From contig NZ_VKDF01000001.1 of NCBI RefSeq assembly GCF_007096355.1, positions 462,871-526,870 of the forward strand: 64,000 nucleotides of DNA, in the 5' to 3' direction. The DNA comes from Paracoccus sp. M683 (GTDB lineage Bacteria > Pseudomonadota > Alphaproteobacteria > Rhodobacterales > Rhodobacteraceae). Below the pieces are notes generated by a model that saw nothing but the letters and a program-made list of their open reading frames with translations, searched no databases and was not told the DNA's origin. Both the position numbers and the translations under genes were made by a program. Positions 1 to 10,613 of the stretch are shown here, piece after piece; position 1 is the first letter of the stretch; each line of letters opens with the position of its first letter.

Positions 1-1176
1 CTCGGCGTGATCCTCGCCCACGACCATCCCGGCCGGGATATGAACGCCGCGGTCGATCACGCATTTGCGCAACCGGGCTGATCGGTTGACCACCACAAAG
101 GGCAGCGCGACCGTGTGATCCAGCACCGCATAGGAATTGGTGTGGACCTGCGTGAACAGCAAGGAATTCCTGACCTCGGTTCCCGAGATGATGCAGCCCC
201 CCGACACCATCGAGGAAATCGCCACGCCGCGCCGGTCCTTTTCATCATGAATGAACTTGGCCGGCGGCACGCTTTCCGAATAGGTCCAGATCGGCCATTC
301 GGTATCCCACAGATCCAGCGTGGGGGTGAAATTGGTCAGGTCGATATTCGCCTCCCAGAAGGCGTCGATGGTGCCCACATCGCGCCAATAGGCCTCGGCC
401 CCCTCGGCACGAACGCAGCTGTCCTCGAAGCGGTGGGCGATGGCCTTGCCGTTCTTGACGATGTCGGGGATCAGGTCATTGCCGAAATCATGGCTGGAAT
501 TGGGATCGGCCGCATCCTTCAGCAGCAGGTCGCGCAGGAAGGCCCAGTTAAAGACATAGATTCCCATCGAAGCCAGCGCCTTGTCGGGATCCTCGGGCGT
601 GCCCGGCGGATCAGCGGGCTTTTCCAGGAACGAGGTAATGCGATAGTCGCGATCGACCGCCATGACGCCAAAGGCCGTCGCCTCCATCCGGGGGACGGTC
701 AGGCAGCCGATGGTCACATCCGCCTTGGCCTGCACATGCTGGCGGATCATCAGCTCGTAATCCATCTTGTAGATGTGATCGCCGGCAAGGATGACGATAT
801 AGTCGATGCCATAGCTGTCGATGATGTCGATGTTCTGGGTCACCGCATCGGCGGTGCCGCGATACCAGTTTTCCTCGCCCATGCGCTGCGATGCGGGCAG
901 GATGTCCAGAAATTCGTTCCGCTCGGCCCGGAAGAAGTTCCAACCGCGCTGGCAGTGGCGGATCAGGCTGTGCGCCTTGTATTGCGTGGCGACCGCCATC
1001 TTGCGGATGCCCGAGTTCAGCGCATTGGACAGCGCAAAGTCGATGATCCGGGTCTTGCCGCCGAAATAGACGGCCGGCTTGACGCGCCGGTCGGTCAGCT
1101 CCTTCAGCCGCGATCCACGCCCCCCCGCCAGCACGAATGCCATGGAACGTTGTGCCAGTCTTCTGTCGTCGATCAT
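1..1176 (-). CDS. glgC: Glucose-1-phosphate adenylyltransferase, 3' end beyond window
   Basis: ADP-glucose pyrophosphorylase makes ADP-glucose from glucose-1-phosphate and ATP, the committed step of bacterial glycogen synthesis in the cytosol. The frame is open from the ATG at 1176 to the window edge, giving 392 codons of a protein usually about 420 long. Residues 12-22 hold the nucleotide-binding loop [11 protein letters not shown], followed by the conserved KPAVYFGGK and the family segments around WYRGTADAV and [12 protein letters not shown]. The C-terminal beta-helix begins near the window edge (SGTEVRNS). The ATG is 38 bases downstream of the glgB stop, so the two are probably co-transcribed. 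Only the far C-terminus is missing. Confidence 0.95.
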   Translation of the reverse strand, partial: MIDDRRLAQRSMAFVLAGGRGSRLKELTDRRVKPAVYFGGKTRIIDFALSNALNSGIRKMAVATQYKAHSLIRHCQRGWNFFRAERNEFLDILPASQRMGEENWYRGTADAVTQNIDIIDSYGIDYIVILAGDHIYKMDYELMIRQHVQAKADVTIGCLTVPRMEATAFGVMAVDRDYRITSFLEKPADPPGTPEDPDKALASMGIYVFNWAFLRDLLLKDAADPNSSHDFGNDLIPDIVKNGKAIAHRFEDSCVRAEGAEAYWRDVGTIDAFWEANIDLTNFTPTLDLWDTEWPIWTYSESVPPAKFIHDEKDRRGVAISSMVSGGCIISGTEVRNSLLFTQVHTNSYAVLDHTVALPFVVVNRSARLRKCVIDRGVHIPAGMVVGEDHAE

Positions 1177-1214
1177 GGTCCCCTCGCCTCCCCTTGTGAC
1201 CCCTTGACCACGGA

Positions 1215-3410
1215 TCACCCCTTGGGGCGATCCAAACGCAGCACCACCGTCGCCAGCGGTGGTAAACGAATCTCGATGGAATCGGGCAAGCCGTCCCATT
1301 CCTGGGCAGAGCTGTCCAAGCCCCCGGCGTTCACACGGTCGCCGCCGCCATAGCCGCCCGCATCGGTATTGATCACCTCGGACCAATGCCCGGCGGCGGG
1401 AACACCCACCCGGAAATGTCCGCGTTCGACCGGCGTGAAATTGCAGACCACCACGACCGGCGCGTCGCCTTCATCGCCAAGCCGGCTGAAGGCGATGGTC
1501 GATTGCTGCGGATTATTGGCGATCCAGCGAAAGCCCGATGGCTCGCAATCGCGCCGATACAGCGCCGGGGTTTCGCGATACAGGTGGTTCAGATCGCGCA
1601 CCAGCGCCTGCACCCCGCGTTGATGCCCGCCATGCAGCGCATCCCAATCCAGCGACTGATCGTGGTTCCATTCCTGCCATTGGCCGAACTCGCAACCCAT
1701 GAACAACAGCTTTTTGCCGGGATGCCCCCACATGAAACCGTAATAGGCCCGCAGATTGGCAAATTTTTCCCATTCATTGCCGGGCATCTTGGCGATCATG
1801 CTGCCCTTGCCGTGAACCACCTCGTCATGGCTGATCGGCAGGATGAAGTTTTCCGAAAAGGAATAGTCGATCGGAAAGGTCATCAGGTGATGATCATAGG
1901 ACCGATAGATCGGGTCTTTCTCGATATAGCGCAGGGTGTCGTTCATCCACCCCATGTTCCACTTGAAGCCAAAGCCCAGCCCGCCCGAATCGACCGGCGT
2001 GGTGACGCCCGGAAAGGCCGTCGATTCCTCGGCCACGGTCATGATGCCGGGGACCCGGCCATAGGTCTGAATGTTCATGTCGCGCATGAAGCCGATGGCC
2101 TCGTAATTCTCGCGCCCGCCATCGCGGTTGGGCACCCATTCCCCGGCCTTGCGCGAATAGTCGCGATAGAGCATCGAGGCCACCGCATCCACGCGCAGCC
2201 CGTCAAGATGGTATTCCTCCAGCCAATACAGGGCGTTGGCGACCAGATAGTTGCGCACCTCGGTTCGGCCATAGTTATAGATCAGGGTGTTCCAGTCCTG
2301 ATGAAAGCCCTCACGCGGGTCGGCATGTTCGTAAAGATGCGTGCCGTCGAACCGAGCCAGCCCATGCGCATCGGACGGGAAATGCCCCGGCACCCAGTCC
2401 ATCAGCACGCCCAAGCCAGCCTGATGCGCGGCCTCGACCAGATCGCGAAACTCATGCGGCGGGCCGAAACGGATCGTCGGCGCATACATGCCGACCGGCT
2501 GATAGCCCCATGATCCGTCAAAGGGAAATTCGCTGACCGGCATGAATTCCAGATGGGTGAAGCCCATCCATTTCGCATAATCGACCAGCTCGACCGCCAG
2601 TTCCCTGTAGCTGAGCGGGCGGTTGCCCTCGGCCCGGCGCCAGCTGCCCAGATGGACCTCGTAGATGGAAATCGGCTGGTCCCGGCGGTTACGCTCGGCC
2701 CGTTCCGCCATCCAGTTGCCATCATCCCAGCCATAGCCGGAAATATCGCGCACGACCGAGGCGGTCTGCGGCGGGTGCTGCGCACCAAAGCCGACCGGAT
2801 CGGCCTTTTCCTGCACCGCGCCGGACTGGGGGGCGATCTCGTATTTATACAGCGCGCCCTCGGCGATGCCGGGGATGAACAATTCCCACATGCCGGTGAC
2901 GCCCCGGCGACGCATTGGATGGCGGCGGCCGTCCCACTGATTGAAATCGCCGATCACCGAGACCCGCGCGGCATTGGGTGCCCAGACCGCGAAATGCGTG
3001 CCCGAAACACCCTCATGCGTGCGGATATGTGCGCCAAGCACATCCCACAGCCGATGATGCGTGCCCTCGCCGATCAGATAGTCGTCGATCTCGCCCAGAA
3101 CCGGGCCGAAACGATAGGGATCGTCGAAATCCCAGCTGTCGCCGTTGTCGAACACCGCGCGCAGCCGATAGGGGGATTTGCTGACAGGCACCGACCCGCC
3201 AAACAGCGGCCCCTCGATCCGGGGCAGGTCGACGACCTTGCGCCCGACGATGGCCTGCAATGACAGGGCGTCGGGAACCAGCGCCGTGACCCAGGCCTTG
3301 CGCCCCTGCTTGTGCAGGCCCAGCACGTCAAAGGGCGCATCATGCCGCGCATGCAGCAGACGGCTGACATCCTGTTGCGACAGGGTGGGGGGAAGTTCGG
3401 CCGATGTCAT
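1215..3410 (-). CDS. glgB: 1,4-alpha-glucan branching enzyme
   Basis: This 731-residue GH13 enzyme transfers alpha-1,4 segments to alpha-1,6 positions, creating glycogen branches. An N-terminal region of about 110 residues precedes the CBM48 beta-sandwich ([20 protein letters not shown]). The catalytic barrel follows, with the Asp nucleophile at about residue 408 ([10 protein letters not shown]), the Glu acid/base at about 461 (TVAEEST) and the conserved [11 protein letters not shown]. Length matches the family. It lies between an alpha-glucosidase (42 bases upstream) and glgC (38 bases downstream), all on the minus strand, so the three probably form a glycogen/alpha-glucan operon that continues past the left edge. 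Confidence 0.97.
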   Translation of the reverse strand: MTSAELPPTLSQQDVSRLLHARHDAPFDVLGLHKQGRKAWVTALVPDALSLQAIVGRKVVDLPRIEGPLFGGSVPVSKSPYRLRAVFDNGDSWDFDDPYRFGPVLGEIDDYLIGEGTHHRLWDVLGAHIRTHEGVSGTHFAVWAPNAARVSVIGDFNQWDGRRHPMRRRGVTGMWELFIPGIAEGALYKYEIAPQSGAVQEKADPVGFGAQHPPQTASVVRDISGYGWDDGNWMAERAERNRRDQPISIYEVHLGSWRRAEGNRPLSYRELAVELVDYAKWMGFTHLEFMPVSEFPFDGSWGYQPVGMYAPTIRFGPPHEFRDLVEAAHQAGLGVLMDWVPGHFPSDAHGLARFDGTHLYEHADPREGFHQDWNTLIYNYGRTEVRNYLVANALYWLEEYHLDGLRVDAVASMLYRDYSRKAGEWVPNRDGGRENYEAIGFMRDMNIQTYGRVPGIMTVAEESTAFPGVTTPVDSGGLGFGFKWNMGWMNDTLRYIEKDPIYRSYDHHLMTFPIDYSFSENFILPISHDEVVHGKGSMIAKMPGNEWEKFANLRAYYGFMWGHPGKKLLFMGCEFGQWQEWNHDQSLDWDALHGGHQRGVQALVRDLNHLYRETPALYRRDCEPSGFRWIANNPQQSTIAFSRLGDEGDAPVVVVCNFTPVERGHFRVGVPAAGHWSEVINTDAGGYGGGDRVNAGGLDSSAQEWDGLPDSIEIRLPPLATVVLRLDRPKG

Positions 3411-3452
3411 GTGACGTTCTCCCTGTGCTGCGTTCCGAATGGCCGGCGTGAT

Positions 3453-5063
3453 CTAGCCTGTCATCTTTTTGCCAATCACGAAACCGTTCGCCTTCAGATT
3501 GACACGGCTCCCTGTCAGAGTCGCCCCCTGCGTGAGAAGCCCCTGAACCGGGCCCTCCAGATCGACCGAGGCCGGTTCGGTTGACAGGTTGAACAGGCAC
3601 AGCAGATCAGCGCCGCGTTCATAGCCCAGAACCGGCTCGGGCAAATCAAGGAAGTGGATCCTGCCGTTCCGCAAATCCGGCTCGGCCCGGCGCAGCGCCA
3701 GCATCTGCCGGTAAAATTCAAGCACGCTGTCCGCGCGCCCGTCCTGGGTCGACACCGCGCGCGCCTGTTGCGGCGCCTTGACGGGCAGCCAGGTCTTGTT
3801 GGCCCTGGAAAAGCCGGCATTCGGGGCCTTGTCGTCCCAGACCATCGGCGTGCGGCAGCCGTCGCGTCCCTTGTATTCGGGCCAAAAGGCGATGCCGTCG
3901 GGGTCGGTCAGTTCATCGAAGCTCAGCTGCGTATCGACCAGCCCAAGTTCCTCGCCCTGATACAGGCAGACCGAGCCCTCGAAACTCAGCAGCATGGCTG
4001 CGGCCTGTTTGGCCAGCGCGTCCTGATCGGCGGCATGATCCAGCCAGCGCCCGACATGGCGCGGCACGTCATGGTTCGAAAACGCCCAGCAGGGCCAGCC
4101 TTCCGGCGCGCCCGTGAAGAAGCGCAGAATCCGGCTGCGGAAATGTTCGGCGCTGAAATTGGGACCGAGCATCTCGAAGGAATAGGCCATATGCAGGCGC
4201 TTGCCGCTGGTATATTCGCCCATCAGTTCCAGCGACAGATGGCTGTCACCGACCTCGCCCACGGTGGTGCGGGCGTCATATTCGTCCAGCAGCGCCCGCA
4301 TCCGTTCCAGAAAGCCGATATTCTCGGGCTGATTCTTGGAAAACAGGCAGAATTGCATGTCGAACGGTTTCAGCGCCTGCTGTGCCCAGGGCAGATAATT
4401 CGCCGGATTGTCGCGCAGCAGACGGTCATGGAAATAGAAGTTCACGGTATCCAGCCGGAACCCGTCGACCCCGCGTTCCAGCCAGAAGCGCATGCTGTCC
4501 AACAGATAATCCTGCACCGCGGGATTGTGGAAATTCCAGTCCGGCTGTTCCTTCAGGAAGTTGTGGAAATAATACTGCCGCCGCCGCGAATCCCAAGTCC
4601 AGGCCGCGCCGCCAAAGATCGACTGCCAGTTGTTCGGCGGCGTGCCGTCATGGTTCGGATCGGCCCAGACATACCAGTCCGACTTGGGATTGTCGCGCGA
4701 GGACCGCGATTCCGCAAAGAACGGGTGCTGGTCCGAGCTATGTGACAGAACCTGGTCGATGATGACCTTCAGGCCCAGCTTATGCGCCTTGTCGACCAGT
4801 GCGTCGAATTCGGCCAATGTGCCGAAACCTGGGTCGATATCGGTGTAATCGGACACGTCATAGCCCATGTCCTTCATCGGCGAAGGAAAAACAGGCGACA
4901 GCCAGATCGCATCGACCCCAAGCGCGGCAACATAGTCCAGCCGCTGAATGATGCCTGCCAGATCGCCGATGCCGTCATCATTGGCGTCCATGAACGACCG
5001 GGGATAGATCTGATAGGTCACCGAGCCGCGCCACCAATCCTGTTCGTCCCGCTTCTCGGCCAT
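3453..5063 (-). CDS. GH13 alpha-glucosidase (AglA-like)
   Basis: A 536-residue glycoside hydrolase of the alpha-amylase superfamily that probably releases glucose from short alpha-glucosides or maltodextrins. It opens with WWRGSVTYQIYPRSF, the usual start of bacterial oligo-glucosidases. The catalytic triad is visible: Asp205 in GFRLDTVNFY, Glu270 in TVGEVGD and Asp332 in FSNHDVPR. No signal peptide is seen, so it is probably cytosolic. The start at 5063 is chosen because the frame further upstream would read through tRNA-Thr. Position ahead of glgB and glgC suggests a role in glucan turnover. AglA, trehalulose or oligo-1,6-glucosidase activity cannot be separated by sequence inspection alone. 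Confidence 0.88.
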   Translation of the reverse strand: MAEKRDEQDWWRGSVTYQIYPRSFMDANDDGIGDLAGIIQRLDYVAALGVDAIWLSPVFPSPMKDMGYDVSDYTDIDPGFGTLAEFDALVDKAHKLGLKVIIDQVLSHSSDQHPFFAESRSSRDNPKSDWYVWADPNHDGTPPNNWQSIFGGAAWTWDSRRRQYYFHNFLKEQPDWNFHNPAVQDYLLDSMRFWLERGVDGFRLDTVNFYFHDRLLRDNPANYLPWAQQALKPFDMQFCLFSKNQPENIGFLERMRALLDEYDARTTVGEVGDSHLSLELMGEYTSGKRLHMAYSFEMLGPNFSAEHFRSRILRFFTGAPEGWPCWAFSNHDVPRHVGRWLDHAADQDALAKQAAAMLLSFEGSVCLYQGEELGLVDTQLSFDELTDPDGIAFWPEYKGRDGCRTPMVWDDKAPNAGFSRANKTWLPVKAPQQARAVSTQDGRADSVLEFYRQMLALRRAEPDLRNGRIHFLDLPEPVLGYERGADLLCLFNLSTEPASVDLEGPVQGLLTQGATLTGSRVNLKANGFVIGKKMTG

Positions 5064-5275
5064 GTTCCCCCCGAATACCCTGTTCGAATCGCTGATGTTT
5101 GCCCTAACAATTCTTAATGAGTCACGCCAATCTGCCGAAAGTTGCAAGCCTCGATTATCCGCTGACCTCAAAAACGCGGCAAGCCGGCAGAATAGCCGCG
5201 CAAGGATCGGCAGATGCCGGTTGGTTCGGGCCTGAAGGTGGTTTTGGGACTGAAAGGCTGGACCTGCGGGGCAGG

Positions 5276-5351
5276 TGGTGCCGCTGAAGGGACTCGAACC
5301 CCCGACCCCATCATTACGAATGACGTGCTCTACCAGCTGAGCTACAGCGGC
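5276..5351 (-). tRNA. tRNA-Thr(CGU)
   Basis: Seventy-six bases fold as a full cloverleaf on the minus strand. The acceptor GCCGCTG pairs with CAGCGGC, followed by discriminator A and an encoded CCA. The D-loop carries AGCTCAGCTGGTAGAGC and the T-loop GGTTCGAGTCC. The anticodon loop is TTCGTAA, giving anticodon CGU for the Thr codon ACG. It stands alone between the alpha-glucosidase and hemY. The remaining bases of the 5064-5433 gap show no other clear gene. Confidence 0.97.
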
Positions 5352-5433
5352 ATCTGGTGGGCCGCCGGATAACAGGTTCCGCGCGGCGGGGAAAGGGGGC
5401 GAAACGGTTTTTCCGTAACGCCCCCGAACCGGA

Positions 5434-7254
5434 TCAGGATTTCTTGCGTGCCGGTGGTGCCGGATCAGCCTCGGGCGGCTCGACATCGGGGCGAACAAGG
5501 ATCGGCTCGGCCAGTTCCTCTGGCTTTGGGGCGTCCTTGGGCGCGGCGTCGGCCGGCGATGGTGTCGCCTTGGCCGTTCCGTTCACGGTCACGGCTGCCT
5601 CTGCTGCGGTTGGCTTGGCCGGGCTCGGTTCGGGCGATGTGTCCGTCGACGAGGGGTCGATCTCGACAAAATCCGCCTCGCGCGGGACCATGCCCGGCGC
5701 GACGGCGGCGATTTCAACCCGGCTGTGGCGCTGCTCGGCCTCGGCCGCAGGCTTGGCCTTTGCGGCACCATTGCCGTTTGCCGACACGGTCGCGGCGGCA
5801 TCGGGTCCGGTCGGCATCTCTGCGACGAGAACGGCATCGTCACCGCCCTGCCTGGCAGGCGCCGGACGGGTGCCCGCCCCGATCAGCAAGGGCAGCATCT
5901 CGGCCCCCGGCCGCGCCATGGCCCCGTTCAGTTTTTCATCGGGAACGCGCCAGGTCAGCGTGTCGAAACCGCCGCATTTGTCGCAAACCGGCGCCCAATC
6001 GGCCATCACGTTCTGGCATTTGTCGCAGACCCATTGCGGCCCGCGCGAGGCGGTCAGCGCCTTGGCCAGCCAGCCACGCACCACCGCATCATCGGCGCCC
6101 TCGCCACGTTCGACGGCGGCCATGATCGACAGGCTGCGCACGGTCGGTTCCTTTTCGGCCAGATCACCAAGCGCCCTGCGCGCGCCGGGGAAATCCTCGG
6201 CCGCCAGCGCCAGCTCGGCCCGCAGCAGGCGGCTTTCGACATGGTCGGGGTTGCGACGGATCAGGTTTTCGAACCGGCGCACCCGCGCCTCGGGCGATTC
6301 GTCCGGGGCGATCTCGGCGAAGGCGGCGGCAATATCGGGATGGGGGCGGACCGACCAGGTCTTTTCCAGCACGCGGCTGGCATGGCGGGTATCGTCTTTG
6401 GCCAGATAGCTGCGTGCGGCCAGAACGGCGGCAGGGATCAGGTCGGGCGAGGCCCGATTCGCGGAAATAGCCGCCTCGCGCGCGCTGATCGAATTGCCCT
6501 GTTTCAGAACCTCGCTGGCCTCTTGCAGGGCCAGAACGGCATCGCGGCGGATATGCACATCCTTGGGCAGTTCGCCCTGCTTGCGCTTGTCCTTCAGCAC
6601 GCCGCGCGCGCCTTTCCAGTCGTTCTGCCGCGTCTGCAACATCAGCAGCGTGTCCTGCACTTCCTTATGTCGCGGCTTCAGCGCATAGGCCTTTTCGGCC
6701 AGTTTCAGCGCCGTTTCCGTATCCCCTGCCTCAAGCCGCTGGCGCATCAACCCGCGCACACCGACGAAACGGGTGCGGTCATCTTCCAGCAGCTTGCGAT
6801 AGACGGCGTCGGCGCGGGCACTGTCGCCCGCCACCTCGGCGGCCTGCGCGGCCAGCAGATTGGTCACATGCGGCTGGTTCAGATATTTCGCGGCCTTGCT
6901 GGCCTTTTCCTGGGCCAGCTTGCCTTCGCCAGCCGCCACGGCCAACATGCCTTCGCCCAAAGCCTCGTATCCGCGCCGCTCGCGCGAGCGGGCGAAATAG
7001 CGGTTGATCGCTGTCTCATCGCCGGCAAGAAAGCGCAGGAAGGCCAGAAGCAGGCCCAGCAGCTTGAAGGTCAGCCAGGCAGCAACCATCACCACCAGCA
7101 AACCGATGATGACCTGCACCGGCCCCAACACGTATTCCACGCCGTTGAATTGCAGCCGCAACGTCTGGCCCGTTTCGGACAATTGCATCGCGCCAAGCGC
7201 GACGCCCAGCACGACGGCAAAGAAGAACAGGATTTTCAGCAGTGACAGAAGCAT
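5434..7254 (-). CDS. hemY: HemY-type TPR inner-membrane protein
   Basis: A 606-residue membrane protein with two N-terminal transmembrane helices (about residues 5-25 and 45-70), then TPR-like helical repeats to about residue 400. This is the gammaproteobacterial-style HemY architecture linked to late heme synthesis; its biochemical role is not settled. Around residues 410-440 there is a paired CxxC module (CDKCQNV, CDKCGGF) that looks like a zinc ribbon or rubredoxin, and the tail is long, low-complexity and Ala/Pro-rich. It is the last gene of a minus-strand run hemD, mitofilin-like, hemY, starting 10 bases after the preceding stop. It should not be confused with the Bacillus protoporphyrinogen oxidase of the same name. 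Confidence 0.85.
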   Translation of the reverse strand: MLLSLLKILFFFAVVLGVALGAMQLSETGQTLRLQFNGVEYVLGPVQVIIGLLVVMVAAWLTFKLLGLLLAFLRFLAGDETAINRYFARSRERRGYEALGEGMLAVAAGEGKLAQEKASKAAKYLNQPHVTNLLAAQAAEVAGDSARADAVYRKLLEDDRTRFVGVRGLMRQRLEAGDTETALKLAEKAYALKPRHKEVQDTLLMLQTRQNDWKGARGVLKDKRKQGELPKDVHIRRDAVLALQEASEVLKQGNSISAREAAISANRASPDLIPAAVLAARSYLAKDDTRHASRVLEKTWSVRPHPDIAAAFAEIAPDESPEARVRRFENLIRRNPDHVESRLLRAELALAAEDFPGARRALGDLAEKEPTVRSLSIMAAVERGEGADDAVVRGWLAKALTASRGPQWVCDKCQNVMADWAPVCDKCGGFDTLTWRVPDEKLNGAMARPGAEMLPLLIGAGTRPAPARQGGDDAVLVAEMPTGPDAAATVSANGNGAAKAKPAAEAEQRHSRVEIAAVAPGMVPREADFVEIDPSSTDTSPEPSPAKPTAAEAAVTVNGTAKATPSPADAAPKDAPKPEELAEPILVRPDVEPPEADPAPPARKKS

Positions 7255-7264
7255 CGCGTTCCCC

Positions 7265-8689
7265 TTAATTCGTCTGGCCGGACAGATCGTTCAGCGCGGC
7301 GCGGGCATCGGCATGGGCCTGCGCGCCGGCCAGCCAGGCTGCCATCTCGGGCGCTTGCGCCGCAACTTCGGGCAGGGCCTGCAACTGGGTCAGGGCAGCG
7401 GCAACATCGCCATCCGACAAGGCCGCCTCGGCCCGCGACAGCACCGCATCGGCATCCGTTCCCTCGCGCGGTTCAACCGAACGGGCGCCGGTCTGGGCGC
7501 GCAGGAAGTTGCCGATCATCGTGCCGCCATCCGCCTCGGCCGAGCCGTCACGCAGCGCCGCCCGCAGCGCCGCCCGTGCTGCCGGCGGATAGCTTTCCTG
7601 CAACGCCAGCAGACCCGGCACCTGTTGCTGCACCGCCTCGGGCGCGGCAACGCCAGCCTGTTCCATCTGCTGCACGGCTGCGTCGGTCGGACCGCCTTCG
7701 TCCAGCGCGGTCTGAAGTGCGGCAATCGCGGCCACAGCCTCGGCCCGGCGGGTCGAGCTTTCGGCCGCCTGTTGCAGCTTTTCGGCCTCGGCCCTGGCGG
7801 CATCCAGCTGCGCCTGTGCCTCGGCGGCGGTCTGGCGGATCTGGTCCTGAAGCGCGGTCATTTGCTGCGGGTCGATGCCGCCGCCGGCCGTGCCCGCACC
7901 AGCCGCCTCGAAGGCCGCGAAGCGGTCGGTCAGCGCGACGATCTGCTGCGACTGCGCCTCGACCGCGGCCTGCAATTCGGGCGTGGTATCGGCACCGGCC
8001 GGCATTTCGGCGATGATCTGGCGGGCAGCCTCGGCGCCGGCCTCGCCGGCCTGGGCCGTCAGCGCCTCGATCTGGGCCGACAGTTCAGACCGGGCAGCGG
8101 CGACGGCCTCGTCGCGCAGGGCGGCATTGCCTGCGGCCATCTCGGCCCGGATTTCCTGCTTCAGCGCCTCGGCATCCAATGCCGGGGCCGATTGCCCGCC
8201 CCCAGGCAGGTAGGGCATCGCCCAGATTGCGGCGGCAGCACCCAGCCCGGCGGCCACGACCCCGCCCAGAGCCAAGGGCAGGAAGCCGGACTTTTGTGCC
8301 GGCTGCGGTGTCTTGGTCGATGGTTTGGCAGCGGCGGCGGCAGGCGGTGTCTCGGCAGGTTTCGCCGCGCTGGTATCGGGCTTGGGCGATTGCGGCTTGT
8401 CGACCGAGGCCAGCCGGTCCTGTTGCGGCGAGGCCAGCGCGGTCGGCGCCTCGTCAGATTTGCGCGCGGCGGCGGCGGCAGGCGTCTTGTCCTTGCCCAG
8501 CAGCGCCGAGTCGGCCGGCTTGACCTGCCCGCCCGAGGCAGCGGCCTTTTCTGCCGCCCCGGCCTCGACCGGGCTGTTTTCGATGACTGGCGCCGACGCC
8601 GCCGGCTTCTTGCCCCCAGCAGGCGCGGCGGCTGCGTTCTCGGGTGTCGCCTTCGACTTCGCGGTGGTCTTGTTTTCCGGCTTTTTCAC
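7265..8689 (-). CDS. Mic60/mitofilin-like inner-membrane protein
   Basis: A 474-residue protein with an Ala/Pro/Lys-rich cytoplasmic N-terminus, one transmembrane helix at about residues 137-158 (FLPLALGGVVAAGLGAAAAI) and a periplasmic coiled-coil region rich in Ala, Glu and Gln at about 170-330. The C-terminal part (about 340-470) resembles the mitofilin domain. In alphaproteobacteria the Mic60 homologue is encoded between hemD and hemY, exactly as here, and has been linked to inner-membrane curvature and envelope contact sites. The assignment rests on architecture and gene order more than on specific residues, because the sequence is low in complexity. Confidence 0.75.
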   Translation of the reverse strand: MKKPENKTTAKSKATPENAAAAPAGGKKPAASAPVIENSPVEAGAAEKAAASGGQVKPADSALLGKDKTPAAAAARKSDEAPTALASPQQDRLASVDKPQSPKPDTSAAKPAETPPAAAAAKPSTKTPQPAQKSGFLPLALGGVVAAGLGAAAAIWAMPYLPGGGQSAPALDAEALKQEIRAEMAAGNAALRDEAVAAARSELSAQIEALTAQAGEAGAEAARQIIAEMPAGADTTPELQAAVEAQSQQIVALTDRFAAFEAAGAGTAGGGIDPQQMTALQDQIRQTAAEAQAQLDAARAEAEKLQQAAESSTRRAEAVAAIAALQTALDEGGPTDAAVQQMEQAGVAAPEAVQQQVPGLLALQESYPPAARAALRAALRDGSAEADGGTMIGNFLRAQTGARSVEPREGTDADAVLSRAEAALSDGDVAAALTQLQALPEVAAQAPEMAAWLAGAQAHADARAALNDLSGQTN

Positions 8690-8791
8690 GTCGCATCCCC
8701 GTCAGAAATTCAGCGCAGATCGCGCCGAAATCGCATCCCTCGACTATCAATCTTAGACAGCCGGGGGGGCAGGCTCAACCCGCTCTGCGCA

Positions 8792-9463
8792 TCAATCTTG
8801 CGGCGAAAGCAGGTGGATAACGGCATTTCTGACGCCCTCGGCATCAGGTCGGCCCGCAAGTCGCGACAGGGCCAGCGGGCCAAGCCATTCCGACAGGGCG
8901 GATTCGCTGATCGGCGCAAGCCGCAAAGGTGCCGCAAGAACCGGCGGCAGGGCCAGCGACAGCAGCCGGGCCGAGCGCGGCGAGAACAAGGGCACGACCA
9001 CCGGCGCAGGCCCGGCAAGCAGGCGCAGCGCGTGATCCGACAGCGGCACGGGCAGTTGGTCATAGACCACCATCCCCTCGACCGGCAGCACCTGCGCGAC
9101 ATGACGGCCATGGGGATGGATCAGCGGCAGATCGGCCGCCGCGATCAGCGGCAGCAGCCCCTGCGCATCGCCCGAGCCCTCGGTCACCTCGAACCCCGCC
9201 TGCCGGGCCAGCGCGGCCGTTCGCGGCCCGACGCACAGCGCCGGTCGACCCCGCCCCGGCCCCGCCGATCCGACCGCATGGGCCGAGGTAAAAACCAGAC
9301 CAGGCGCGCGCGCCAGCCGGTCCGCATCATGGAGCACGGGCTGAATCCGAAGGATCGGCGAGATCACCACCGGCACATCCTCCGGCAGCAGCGCGGCAAA
9401 GCGTTCCGAGTCAGGCTGCGGGCGGGTCAGCAGCACGGTGGCGCGCAGGGCAGCGCTTGGCAT
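8792..9463 (-). CDS. hemD: Uroporphyrinogen-III synthase
   Basis: A 223-residue HemD-family protein that would close and isomerise hydroxymethylbilane to uroporphyrinogen III. The family is very divergent. Typical features here are the opening [28 protein letters not shown] at about 65-73, [17 protein letters not shown] and [10 protein letters not shown]. The ATG at 9463 gives this standard N-terminus, and longer starts would run into the divergent tsaD promoter region. It is 102 bases ahead of the mitofilin-like gene. At 223 residues it is slightly short, and part of the usual first domain looks compressed. hemC is not adjacent. Confidence 0.85.
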   Translation of the reverse strand: MPSAALRATVLLTRPQPDSERFAALLPEDVPVVISPILRIQPVLHDADRLARAPGLVFTSAHAVGSAGPGRGRPALCVGPRTAALARQAGFEVTEGSGDAQGLLPLIAAADLPLIHPHGRHVAQVLPVEGMVVYDQLPVPLSDHALRLLAGPAPVVVPLFSPRSARLLSLALPPVLAAPLRLAPISESALSEWLGPLALSRLAGRPDAEGVRNAVIHLLSPQD

Positions 9464-9545
9464 TGGCAATCCCCCGGTGTCGGTGATACCCACAGGCCTA
9501 ACCCCATGGCCCTGCCACGGCAAGCGCCCCAACATGGCTGGACAG

Positions 9546-10613
9546 ATGAGCGAACTGGTCTTTCTCGGTATCGAAAGCAGCTGCGATGACAGCGCCGCCG
9601 CCATCGTCACAGGCGAAGGCCGCATCCTGTCATCGGTCGTGGCCGGGCAGAACAGCCTGCATGCCGATTTCGGCGGCGTGGTTCCCGAAATCGCCGCCCG
9701 CGCCCATGCCGAAAAGCTGGATCTGTGCGTCGAGCAGGCGCTGGCGCAGGCCGGGCTGGGGCTGGCCGATCTGGACGGGGTGGCGGTGACCGCCGGGCCG
9801 GGGCTGATCGGCGGGGTCATGGCGGGCGTGATGCTGGCCAAAGGCATCGCCGCTGGCACCGGGCTGCCGCTGGTGGGCGTGAACCATCTGGCCGGCCATG
9901 CGCTGACCCCGCGCCTGACCGACGGGATCGGTTTTCCCTATGTGATGCTGCTGGTCTCGGGCGGGCATTGCCAGTTCCTGCGGGTCGAGGATCCGCAAAG
10001 CTTTACCCGCCTTGGCGGCACAATCGACGACGCGCCAGGCGAGGCCTTCGACAAGCTGGCACGTCTGCTGGGCCTGCCGCAGCCCGGCGGCCCCTCGGTC
10101 GAGGCCGAGGCCGCGCAGGGTGATCCCGACCGCTTTGACCTGCCCCGCCCACTGCTGGACCGGCCGGGTTTCGACATGTCCTTTTCGGGGCTGAAAACCG
10201 CCGCATTGCGTCAGCGCGATGCATTGGTGGCGGCACAAGGCGGGCTGTTCCAACGCGACCGCGCCGATCTTTGCGCGGGCTTTCAGGCCGCCGTCAGCGA
10301 CCTGCTGGCCGGCAAGGCGGCGCGGGTGCTGGCGGCCCATCCGGTGCCGGTATTGGCGGTAGCGGGGGGCGTCGCGGCCAACCGCACCATCCGCGCCGCG
10401 CTGGAAGCCGTGGCCGAACAGGCGGGCGCGCGGTTTCTGGCACCGCCACTGGCGCTGTGCACCGATAACGGCGCCATGATCGCATGGGCCGGGATCGAGC
10501 GGTTCCGGCAGGGTGCCCGCGACGACCTGTCGCTGATGGCCCGGCCTCGCTGGCCGCTGGATCAAAGCGCGGCGCCGATGCTGGGCGCGGGCAAGCGGGG
10601 GGCCAAGGCATGA
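9546..10613 (+). CDS. tsaD: tRNA N6-adenosine threonylcarbamoyltransferase
   Basis: TsaD (formerly Gcp) transfers the threonylcarbamoyl group to A37 of ANN-decoding tRNAs. The 355-residue protein opens with [16 protein letters not shown]. It shows the metal-binding [16 protein letters not shown] and VNHLAGHAL motifs and the ASKHA-fold segments VSGGHCQFL and [13 protein letters not shown]. An in-frame ATG at 9534 would add four residues; 9546 gives the usual N-terminus and neither has a strong ribosome site. It is divergent from hemD with 82 bases between, and its stop overlaps the gpsA start (ATGA), so it heads a four-gene run. Confidence 0.96.
   Translation: MSELVFLGIESSCDDSAAAIVTGEGRILSSVVAGQNSLHADFGGVVPEIAARAHAEKLDLCVEQALAQAGLGLADLDGVAVTAGPGLIGGVMAGVMLAKGIAAGTGLPLVGVNHLAGHALTPRLTDGIGFPYVMLLVSGGHCQFLRVEDPQSFTRLGGTIDDAPGEAFDKLARLLGLPQPGGPSVEAEAAQGDPDRFDLPRPLLDRPGFDMSFSGLKTAALRQRDALVAAQGGLFQRDRADLCAGFQAAVSDLLAGKAARVLAAHPVPVLAVAGGVAANRTIRAALEAVAEQAGARFLAPPLALCTDNGAMIAWAGIERFRQGARDDLSLMARPRWPLDQSAAPMLGAGKRGAKA

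Noticed and set aside
5064..5498. Upstream extension of the alpha-glucosidase frame
   Set aside because: It reads through tRNA-Thr; the natural GH13 N-terminus starts at 5063.
7004..9589. Long plus-strand frame opposite hemY, the mitofilin-like gene and hemD
   Set aside because: Arg/Gln/Gly-rich shadow of the minus-strand genes without any recognisable domain.
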